A stretch of 33,295 nt of DNA, from positions 1 through 33,295 of the forward strand of contig JAKLIV010000026.1 in assembly GCA_022709405.1 (NCBI GenBank). The letters are read 5' to 3'. A program made the position numbers and the translations under genes. Position 1 is the stretch's first letter; every line of letters starts with the position of its first letter. The stretch comes from Spirochaetota bacterium (GTDB lineage: Bacteria > Spirochaetota > UBA4802 > UBA5550). A model generated the notes under the pieces. It was not told the DNA's origin. It did not search any database and saw nothing but the letters and a program-made list of their open reading frames with translations. Shown here piece by piece: positions 16,086-22,572 of the stretch.

Positions 16086-17372
16086 TTATGCGTTGAAATT
16101 CAGCATCAGCTTTTCGGAAGATGAGTGGTGGATGGTGTATATTTTTTCATTGATGAACACCCTGACGACTTCAGGGTCGAGCTGGACGCCTGCGACTTCC
16201 CTGATTATTTCAAGGGCCCGGTCCCTGCTCATGGCCTTTCTGTACGGCCTGTCGCTTGTCATGGCGTCATAGGTGTCGGCGACCGCCATGATCCTTGCCT
16301 CGAGTGGGATGGCTTCCCCCGAGAGCCTGTCAGGGTATCCCCCGCCGTTGTACCATTCATGGTGGTGCCTTATCATCGGAATTATCGGAGAAAAGTAATC
16401 CACGTTCGCAAGAATGTTAACGCCGATTTCCGGGTGATTTTTTATGACGGCGAACTCGTCATCAGTCAGCTTGCCGTTCTTGTTCAGTATCCTTCCGGGT
16501 ATCAGTATTTTCCCTATATCGTGGAGTATGGCCCCGTATTCGAGAAACAGCAGCCTCTCGCTGTCAAGGCCGAAGGCCTCCCCCATCATTTTCGAGAAAT
16601 CCCGCACCCTCAGGCAATGACCGCGGGTGTACGGGTCCTTGGCCTCGATCGTCTGCGTTAAGATGATGATCGTATTGAAATTGGATTTTTTCAGCAGCAG
16701 ATATTTTTCATTCAGCAGCGTCTCTTTATGCCTTAACTCCAGGGCGTAATCGGCCCAGCCCTTCGTATTAAGATAGCCCCTTTCGATAACGATATATCCG
16801 GCGGTAAAGATGAAAGCGGTTGACCCGAAAAGAGACGTATGAACGATCGGCCAGTGATTCATGATCTTCATCGTATCGCAAAAACCGGCGGCTATCATGA
16901 AGCTTCCGAAGACTGAAAAAAGAAGATGCAATGCCGTTTTGTGCTTTTTGTAATACAGGTACAGCAGAATATTGGCGAAGATCGCCTGTGAATATAACAC
17001 AATTGAAAAAACGATAGAAAACTTCTGCAGGGTCATGCCCGGCAGGAACATGACGGGCATCAGTGAAAGACAACTGACCAGCAGCACGGCTATATACGCT
17101 TTCCTATAACGGAAATTGCCGACCAGGTACGCATAGGTGAGTGTCGAAGCGAAGAGAAAAACGGCGACGGCTTTTCCATAAATCCAGGAAAGGCGGTAGA
17201 AATGATCATTGAAGGACCACAACCCGACCGAGACACAGAGGCAAAAGACCACGATGTTCTCATGCTTGTTTTTTATTGTTCGCAGACGCATGAGCGAAAG
17301 AATTGCTATGATGGCGCATACGGTGCTGATGATCGTGGGAAAAATCAATCCGCAAAACGGCTCTGAAATCAT
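16086..17372 (-). CDS. HD-GYP domain c-di-GMP phosphodiesterase with multi-TM N-terminus
   Basis: A 428-residue membrane protein. Seven or so TM helices span residues 1-200, resembling the histidine-kinase-type 7TM sensor region. A short coiled coil (about 205-232) and an HD-GYP domain follow. The metal-binding HD is at 284-285 in GAILHDIGKI. HHHEWYNGGGYPDRL (336-350) carries the HHE and GYP signatures, and DTYDAMTSDRPYR and VQLDP complete the family core. HD-GYP enzymes hydrolyse c-di-GMP to GMP or pGpG. All diagnostic residues are intact, so it should be active. An ACAGG-type Shine-Dalgarno lies about seven bases before the ATG. It sits in a region with two diguanylate cyclases. Confidence 0.93.
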   Translation of the reverse strand: MISEPFCGLIFPTIISTVCAIIAILSLMRLRTIKNKHENIVVFCLCVSVGLWSFNDHFYRLSWIYGKAVAVFLFASTLTYAYLVGNFRYRKAYIAVLLVSCLSLMPVMFLPGMTLQKFSIVFSIVLYSQAIFANILLYLYYKKHKTALHLLFSVFGSFMIAAGFCDTMKIMNHWPIVHTSLFGSTAFIFTAGYIVIERGYLNTKGWADYALELRHKETLLNEKYLLLKKSNFNTIIILTQTIEAKDPYTRGHCLRVRDFSKMMGEAFGLDSERLLFLEYGAILHDIGKILIPGRILNKNGKLTDDEFAVIKNHPEIGVNILANVDYFSPIIPMIRHHHEWYNGGGYPDRLSGEAIPLEARIMAVADTYDAMTSDRPYRKAMSRDRALEIIREVAGVQLDPEVVRVFINEKIYTIHHSSSEKLMLNFNA

Positions 17373-17623
17373 TGGAAACCTGTCCCGTTATCAATGAACA
17401 AAAATAAATTTCCGGCTCACCGGATATTACGCCCGAAACCAGCCCCGGTCAGGCGGTTCATCGCACCCGGGAACGTTTCGAATAAATCTAAATTACGCAC
17501 AATACCGTTAAAAATTGCCGGATCAAGTCTTTTTTTATTTTTCATATTGTAAACAATGTTTTTTATATGATTCTGCCGGCTGCCGATAAAAAATCAAATC
17601 CCGAATGCACACTTGCCTCCCTG

Positions 17624-18688
17624 CTACGGCAGATAGAACGTCGCAGCCGCGGTTGACAGCACGTTGCCGCCGGAATCGGTAATGTTGGCGGACACGACGG
17701 TTATGTTGACGGTCGCCGCGGTCCCGGTAGCGTTGATAGTCAGCGTGGTCGTATATGTTCCGGAATCATACGTGATCCCGGTTATCGACCCGGTTGCGGT
17801 CCCGGACATGGTGAAGTTCGTTATCAGACCGGCTCCGGTGACGTTCTCGGTATAGGTAATCTGAATTGTGCTGCTTCCGGAGGAAATCGTGCTTCCCGAT
17901 GTCGGGCTCCACGAGGAAATCTGGGGGTTAACGGTGTCCGGTGTGTAATAACTCGGAGAAGTGCCGCTGTTGATCGCGTACGAGCCGCTTGATATCGGCG
18001 TACCGCCGTCGATAATACTGAACGAGACCGTTGATCCGTCGGTGTACGAGCAGATGACGGTCAATGTTGCGGTGTGACTGCCGGAATCATAGGAAGCGCT
18101 GTTGATATAAATCGATCCGGCGCCGCCATAATTGATCTGGTAGTTGTTGATGTTATCGGCGTTCGACACGTCCGCTGAAAATGTTATATCGATATAGGTG
18201 CTGGCGTTCAGCGTGCTTCCCGAGCCCGAACTCCATCCCGTCACCGAAACGCTGCCCCCAGGCGTACTATACGAAGGGGATGTGATCTTGTCCAGGGTGC
18301 TCGTTCCCATGGTGATGGGGGTGGCGGATGATATGATTTTAATCCAGAACATCGAGCCGTCGGTGCCAGAGAAAGCAAGGGTCAGGGTCGCGGTCAGGGT
18401 CGCGCTGTCATAAGCCACTGAGCTCAGGGTTACGGTCCCGGTCGTTCCAGAATAATTGACGCTGTAATTGTCCGCCACTTCGGCGTTCGTCACGCTCTCG
18501 GGAAACTTCGCCGTCATCGTGCCCGTCCCGATGGCTTCATCGTATTCATATGACCATTTGACGCCGTATGCCGACATCTCCTTGGCGAAGCTGAACAGGT
18601 CCGCGTCGTCGCATGAAACGTTCATGACAACGATCAGGGCCAGCAGCACGTATATCTTATTATGGAGTCTTTTTCTCAGGATGTCCAT
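17624..18688 (-). CDS. Lipoprotein with Ig-like (SwmB/Big_5-type) repeats
   Basis: A 354-residue predicted lipoprotein from the ATG at 18688, which has ACAGG eight bases upstream; an upstream ATG at 18709 lacks a site. The signal peptide MDILRKRLHNKIYVLLALIV ends at VMNVSC, a non-canonical lipobox with Cys26 followed by DDAD. Three repeats of about 95-100 residues follow, each rich in Ser, Thr, Gly and Tyr, with the pattern of an Ig-like domain: S/TYIDITFSADVSNADNINNYQINY, IYINSASYDSGSHTATLTV, TVNPQISSWSPTSGSTISSGSSTIQITYTENV. The sentence-like TxNAxxxxNYxxxYxG and YDSxTxTATLTL match bacterial Ig-like domains of the SwmB or Big_5 kind. It probably spans the periplasm or surface. Its partner is unknown; the only neighbour in the same direction is the HD-GYP gene. 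Confidence 0.82.
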   Translation of the reverse strand: MDILRKRLHNKIYVLLALIVVMNVSCDDADLFSFAKEMSAYGVKWSYEYDEAIGTGTMTAKFPESVTNAEVADNYSVNYSGTTGTVTLSSVAYDSATLTATLTLAFSGTDGSMFWIKIISSATPITMGTSTLDKITSPSYSTPGGSVSVTGWSSGSGSTLNASTYIDITFSADVSNADNINNYQINYGGAGSIYINSASYDSGSHTATLTVICSYTDGSTVSFSIIDGGTPISSGSYAINSGTSPSYYTPDTVNPQISSWSPTSGSTISSGSSTIQITYTENVTGAGLITNFTMSGTATGSITGITYDSGTYTTTLTINATGTAATVNITVVSANITDSGGNVLSTAAATFYLP

Positions 18689-18732
18689 AAAGAACCTGTC
18701 ATTCAGCATCGTGTACGCTCGTGTCTTGGTAA

Positions 18733-18738
18733 ATTATA
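18733..18738 (-). promoter_or_regulatory. -10 element upstream of the Ig-like lipoprotein gene
   Basis: A perfect TATAAT on the minus strand, with a start expected near 18726 and a leader of about 38 bases to the ATG at 18688. No good -35 is seen at 16-18 bases. Confidence 0.35.
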
Positions 18739-18987
18739 AATCCCGAATGCGACCGGAAATCCCGGCGATCCTTGCTGATTAATATTACCTGTCGGCCGAA
18801 AAAAGGCAACAAATATTATTCTCTGCGCAAAGTAAAGGCGATATTGGTCAGCGCGTCAGGAGCTCCATGGATTCCTGCTTCGGCCAATTCACTGTCCCGT
18901 GATTTTTTCTGCATCAAGCCAAAATTTGCTGGACACCCGCTTTGACAGTTTTACATGAAAATATTCAACAATCCCAACGGAGGACTT

Positions 18988-19653
18988 ATGAAAATTCTTA
19001 TCAGATTCGCAGTTTTGTTCATCATGGTTCCGGTATTCATTTTTGCGAAAGGCAATGCGCCGGAGGATGCTGTCGCCTCCCTCAAGGCCGGCAACCAAAG
19101 ATATGTCGAAGGTAAATTCAAGGCCAGGAACTACAGGGCCGAAAGAACGGAACAGAGCAAGGGACAGCACCCCTACGCCATCATTCTTACATGTTCCGAT
19201 TCAAGGGTCGCGCCGGAGCTTCTTTTCGACGAATCCCTCGGCAGGATATTCATCATCCGCGTCGCAGGAAACGTGACTGACCCGGTCGTCCTGGGCAGCA
19301 TTGAATACGCGGCCGAGCACCTCCATGTTCCCCTTCTTGTCGTACTGGGCCACACCAAATGCGGCGCGGTAAAAGCGACTGTCGAAGGCGGTCACGCCCC
19401 GAAAAACATCGATACTCTCGTGGCAAAGATAGCCCCGGCGGTGAAAAAAGCCAGGGAGAAAGCTGAAAACGAGGAGGATATCCTTTCCAAAGCCGTTGAA
19501 GAGAACGTATACCTTCAGGTAGCGAACGCAGCGAAAGAGAGCGCGATACTTCGCGAGCTCGTCCATGAAAACAAGCTGAAGATCATGGGCGCCATGTACG
19601 ACATAGACAGCGGCAAGGTCGAATTTTATTCGGGCGCAACAGCCTCGCATTAA
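18988..19653 (+). CDS. Beta-class carbonic anhydrase, exported
   Basis: A 221-residue zinc enzyme interconverting CO2 and bicarbonate. The start at 18988 is fixed by CGGAGG (18978-18983) four bases upstream, and gives an N-terminal signal peptide (MKILIRFAVLFIMVPVFIFA, cleavage near residue 20-21), so the enzyme should be periplasmic. Zinc ligands are C69 (in LTCSDSR, with the D71/R73 dyad), H122 and C125 (in LGHTKCGA). The family sequence NQRYV near the mature N-terminus and VAGNVTDPVVLGSIEYAAEHL are present. Exported beta-CAs are a known minority of the family. It is probably monocistronic, with a hairpin at 19677-19697 after the gene. Confidence 0.95.
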   Translation: MKILIRFAVLFIMVPVFIFAKGNAPEDAVASLKAGNQRYVEGKFKARNYRAERTEQSKGQHPYAIILTCSDSRVAPELLFDESLGRIFIIRVAGNVTDPVVLGSIEYAAEHLHVPLLVVLGHTKCGAVKATVEGGHAPKNIDTLVAKIAPAVKKAREKAENEEDILSKAVEENVYLQVANAAKESAILRELVHENKLKIMGAMYDIDSGKVEFYSGATASH

Positions 19654-19676
19654 TGAATATGATTTTCCCGGCCCAA

Positions 19677-19697
19677 CCTCCCCCGGCAAGGGGGAGG
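19677..19697. other. GC-rich hairpin after the carbonic anhydrase gene
   Basis: CCTCCCCC (19677-19684), loop GGCAA, GGGGGAGG (19690-19697). There is no T-tract. The form is like dispersed intergenic hairpins of the CCTCCCCC...GGGGGAGG kind, and it separates carbonic anhydrase from the truncated acyl-CoA synthetase end. Confidence 0.5.
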
Positions 19698-19731
19698 GAT
19701 TCCTGATCGCCATACAGGCGAACAGGCGACA

Positions 19732-19880
19732 TTATTCCCTGTACATCATCTCGATCAGGTCGCTGTAATTCTTCTGCACCACCTTGCGCTTGATCTTCAG
19801 CATGGGCGTGATCTCGCCTTTTTCCTGGGTAAAGGGCCCCTTAAGCAGCGTGAATTTCTTGACCTGCTCGACCCGGCCGA
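19732..19880 (-). repeat. 149-bp direct repeat, copy 1
   Basis: Copy 1 of the repeat that brackets the nucleotidyltransferase module. The offset to copy 2 is 875 bp, in the same orientation. The five mismatches are one A/G after CTTCAGC and four clustered in GGGCCCCTTAAGC against GGGCTCACTGAGC. Confidence 0.95.
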
Positions 19881-19890
19881 TGTCCCGCAT
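19732..19890 (-). pseudogene. Duplicated 3' end of an acyl-CoA synthetase gene
   Basis: Bases 19732-19880 match 20607-20755, the last 149 bp of the complete acyl-CoA synthetase gene, with 5 differences. On the minus strand this encodes GRVEQVKKFTLLKGPFTQEK...DLIEMMYRE and a stop. The protein differs from the full gene at LLKG versus LLSE and PML versus PTL. An in-frame ATG at 19890 would give a 52-residue product, but it has no AMP-binding domain and is very unlikely to be functional. Similarity ends abruptly at 19880, although the preceding codons (GMRDIGRVEQ) still look like a synthetase, so this could be the end of a second, diverged paralogue rather than a pure copy. Confidence 0.88.
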
Positions 19891-19911
19891 CCCCGAAGCA
19901 TGATATTTGCA

Positions 19912-19940
19912 TTGACAATCAAAATACCATGCACCATAAT
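19912..19940 (+). promoter_or_regulatory. Promoter of the nucleotidyltransferase module
   Basis: A perfect TTGACA (19912-19917), a 17-base spacer and CATAAT (19935-19940). The expected start at about 19947 coincides with the A of an ATG, which suggests leaderless translation of the first gene. Confidence 0.65.
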
Positions 19941-19946
19941 TCCATT

Positions 19947-20144
19947 ATGATCCAGCTTGATAAAATGAAAATCGACACTACGGCTCTATCCATTTCAAAC
20001 GATTTTAATCCTTCGGATGATATCGAATATTGGCGTTCCAAAACCGCCGAGGAGCGCCTCAATGCAGTGGAGATAATGAGACAGATAAATTATGGCACTT
20101 CATATCCCCGAACCATTCAAAGATTTTTTGAGATTGCTGAATAA
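19947..20144 (+). CDS. Small protein paired with a nucleotidyltransferase (putative antitoxin partner)
   Basis: A 65-residue protein (71 if started at the ATG at 19929). ATG 19947 is preferred because the promoter predicts transcription from that base; no Shine-Dalgarno exists for either. The core DDIEYWRSKTAEERLNAVEIMRQINYG is the conserved feature of a widespread small-protein family encoded just upstream of stand-alone nucleotidyltransferases (the usual pattern is DDxxYWxSKTPEERLxAxExxRxxxYG). The C-terminus RTIQRFFEIAE is also typical. It overlaps the next gene by 53 bp in another frame. The role is inferred from pairing; in related modules such genes behave like antitoxin partners, but I know of no experimental proof for this family. 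Confidence 0.75.
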   Translation: MIQLDKMKIDTTALSISNDFNPSDDIEYWRSKTAEERLNAVEIMRQINYGTSYPRTIQRFFEIAE

Positions 20145-20541
20145 GCACGAAGTCGAGTATCTGCTGATAGGCGGCTATGCCGTCGCATTTCACGGATATC
20201 CACGCGCTACGGCCGACATGGATATTTTCATCGCAGTCAATCCCGTAAACGCCGCGAAAATGAATTCAGCAGTTAGAGAATTCGGCTTTGACGTTCCCGG
20301 CCTTTCGGCGGAAGTTTTCCTGGACACAACACACGGCATCATCCGCATGGGAGTCCCTCCGCTAAGGATCGAAATCATGCTTTCTATTTCCGGGGTTGAT
20401 TTCCGGGAATGTTTCGAAAAAAAAATCGTTTTCAAAGACGGAGATCTTCCCATCAACATAATTGACAAAGAGAGCCTTGTAATAAACAAAAAAGCGGCGG
20501 CGCGGCACAAAGACTTGAGCGACCTGGACTACCTTCCTTAG
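20092..20541 (+). CDS. Stand-alone nucleotidyltransferase (NTase fold, DUF6036-like)
   Basis: A 149-residue small NTase. IPEPFKDFLRLLNKHEVEYLLIGGYAVAFHGYPRATADMDIFI has the GG (27-28) and DxD (D42, D44) catalytic motif of the pol-beta-type nucleotidyltransferase superfamily. The third acidic position in LRIEIMLSISGVDF is E94, where relatives usually have Asp. The C-terminal VINKKAAARHKDLSDLDYL matches the family ending. Such proteins sit with the small partner encoded upstream and are regarded as toxin-antitoxin-like or defence-related modules, possibly transferring nucleotides to tRNA or protein; the target here is unknown. Both genes are AT-richer than the flanking acyl-CoA synthetase and lie between the two 149-bp repeats, so the module was probably acquired. 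Confidence 0.85.
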   Translation: MALHIPEPFKDFLRLLNKHEVEYLLIGGYAVAFHGYPRATADMDIFIAVNPVNAAKMNSAVREFGFDVPGLSAEVFLDTTHGIIRMGVPPLRIEIMLSISGVDFRECFEKKIVFKDGDLPINIIDKESLVINKKAAARHKDLSDLDYLP

Positions 20542-20606
20542 ATCACATTACAGTCGATACCGTACCGCGCTCTGCAACCCAGCAGGGCCTGCGCTTGCCC
20601 CGCTCG

Positions 20607-20755
20607 TTATTCCCTGTACATCATCTCGATCAGGTCGCTGTAATTCTTCTGCACCACCTTGCGCTTGATCTTCAGCGTGGGCGTGATCTCGCCTTTTTCC
20701 TGGGTAAAGGGCTCACTGAGCAGCGTGAATTTCTTGACCTGCTCGACCCGGCCGA
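20607..20755 (-). repeat. 149-bp direct repeat, copy 2 (3' end of the acyl-CoA synthetase gene)
   Basis: Copy 2 is the coding end of the intact synthetase. The left end of the repeat coincides with the stop codon (TTA on the plus strand at 20607-20609), so the duplicated unit starts exactly at the gene end. Confidence 0.95.
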
Positions 20756-22427
20756 GCTCCTTATTCATCTCGGCGATTATCGAATCAAAGTGTTTTATGA
20801 TCTTCTCGTTCGCCACGAGCGCCGCGTTGTCCTTCGCCTCTACGCCGTTCTGCTGCGCCCACTTTTTCAGGGCGTCAAAATTGGGGACGATCAGCGCTGT
20901 CACGAATTTTCTCCTGTCGCCGATAAGGGAAACCTGGTCGATGAACTGGTTGAGCAGGATCATGCCCTCGATCACCTGCGGTGCCACGTTCTTGCCGCCC
21001 GCGGTGATGATCAGGTCTTTCTTGCGGTCGGTGATATACAGGTACCCGTCCTCGTCCATGTGGCCGATGTCCCCGGTCATGAAGAACCCGTCCTCGGTGA
21101 ACACTTCGCGCGTGGCCTTTTCGTCCTTGTAATAGCCCTTCATGATCTGCGGGCCGCGGACCAGTATCTCCCCGTCATCCGCGATCCTCGTCTCGGTCAT
21201 CGGATGCGCCGGGCCCACGGAACCGGTCTTGATGGGCCGCACGTCCCGGTGCGTATGGCAATGCGTAATGGGCGAGCACTCGGTAAGGCCGTAGCCCGGA
21301 AGGATGAAAATCCCCATCCCGCAGAAGAAGTCGTGTATCTCGGAGGACAGCGGCGCCCCGCCCGAGCCGAAGCACCTCATCCGGTCCATGCCGATCGCGG
21401 CCCGCAGCTTGGAGAGCACCAGTTTGTCGGCCAGGGCGTATTTCCTCTTCAATCCGCCCTCCAGGGGCCTGTTCTCCTTGAGAAACGGCGACGCCTGCAT
21501 GGCGACGCTCTTCGCCCAGTTGAACATCGCGCGCTTGATGAACGGCGCGGTCGCCACCTTGGATATTATCCCTTCGTATATCTTTTCCGGTATGCGGGGC
21601 ACCGAGATGAAGCACGTCGGCCTGACCGCGGCGAAGTCGGCGACCATGTGTTCGGTCCCGCGGCAGTAGGCGATGGTCCCGCCCGCGTACATCATCATGT
21701 AGTACCCGATGCTTCTTTCGAGCGCGTGCGACAGGGGGAGCACCGACAGTGCGGATTCATAGAGCGGATGCGGCTGGTGCCTGATCATGTGCAAAACCTG
21801 GGCCACGATATTCCGCGCCGAGAGCATCACCCCCTTGGGATTGCCGGTCGTCCCCGACGTGTACATCAGGGTCATGGTATCCTCCGGATCGATCGCCCTT
21901 ATACGGCGGTCGATTTCATCCTCCCTGCCCGACTGCGCGCCTTTCTTGATCGCGTCCTCGAGCGAGACGACCATGGGGTCGCCCGAAGCCGCCTCGGCGT
22001 TGAACACGATGATCTTTTCGAGCTTCGGGAGTCTGTCCTTGATCGAAAGCAGGTTCTTGACCTGGAATGCGCCCGAACAGAAGCACATCCTCGAATCCGA
22101 ATTGTTGAGTATATGCTCCGCCTCCGGGGCTGAGTTCGTGGGATAGATGGTCACGTCAGCGGCCCCGGCCGACAGGCAGGCCAGGTCGGCGTACACCCAC
22201 TCCGGCCTGTTTTCGGAGTAAATGGCGATATTGTCCCCGGGGTTTATGCCCTCTCCGATGAGATATGCCGCGATCGCGTTGACCTGGCTCAAAACGAATC
22301 CCCAGGAAAGGTCTTTCCATGAACCGTCTTTATAATACTGTAAAAACACATTGTCTTTCAGATAATGCGCCCTGTTCCTGAATATCGCAGGAATGGTGCT
22401 CTCGATGTAGTATGTATAGTCGCTCAT
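20607..22427 (-). CDS. Long-chain acyl-CoA synthetase (AMP-forming)
   Basis: A 606-residue FadD/FAA1-like ligase that activates fatty acids to acyl-CoA through an acyl-AMP intermediate. The AMP-binding P-loop is YTSGTTGNPKG (189-199). PLSHALERS, GYGLTECSPI, TGDIGHMDEDGYLYITDRKKDLIITAGGKNVAP (the A8/hinge region) and C-terminal EKGEITPTLKIKRKVV are the family motifs. The ATG at 22427 has GGAGG (22434-22438) six bases upstream; the longer frame to 22550 adds 41 unconvincing residues. The last 49 codons are repeated at 19732-19880. A degradation or lipid-synthesis role cannot be separated by sequence. It belongs with the MaoC-type hydratase gene farther right in fatty-acyl metabolism, though not in an operon. 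Confidence 0.95.
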   Translation of the reverse strand: MSDYTYYIESTIPAIFRNRAHYLKDNVFLQYYKDGSWKDLSWGFVLSQVNAIAAYLIGEGINPGDNIAIYSENRPEWVYADLACLSAGAADVTIYPTNSAPEAEHILNNSDSRMCFCSGAFQVKNLLSIKDRLPKLEKIIVFNAEAASGDPMVVSLEDAIKKGAQSGREDEIDRRIRAIDPEDTMTLMYTSGTTGNPKGVMLSARNIVAQVLHMIRHQPHPLYESALSVLPLSHALERSIGYYMMMYAGGTIAYCRGTEHMVADFAAVRPTCFISVPRIPEKIYEGIISKVATAPFIKRAMFNWAKSVAMQASPFLKENRPLEGGLKRKYALADKLVLSKLRAAIGMDRMRCFGSGGAPLSSEIHDFFCGMGIFILPGYGLTECSPITHCHTHRDVRPIKTGSVGPAHPMTETRIADDGEILVRGPQIMKGYYKDEKATREVFTEDGFFMTGDIGHMDEDGYLYITDRKKDLIITAGGKNVAPQVIEGMILLNQFIDQVSLIGDRRKFVTALIVPNFDALKKWAQQNGVEAKDNAALVANEKIIKHFDSIIAEMNKELGRVEQVKKFTLLSEPFTQEKGEITPTLKIKRKVVQKNYSDLIEMMYRE

Positions 22428-22572
22428 GCAGGACCTCCGCATTGTTTGTTGTCGCCCCGCGGCGGATGCCGCGCCCCACCTGACTGATCGGGGATGATTG
22501 TATTGTAGCAGAAAACGGGGTGCGGGCAAGTTTTTTATTTCAACGGACACGCGGGATGATGAGGCTGTTCAT

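Noticed and set aside
20595..22133. A 512-codon open frame on the plus strand opposite the acyl-CoA synthetase gene
   Set aside because: It is the antisense shadow of a strong, motif-rich gene, caused by GC-biased third positions. Its translation is Arg/His/Asp-rich without any domain.
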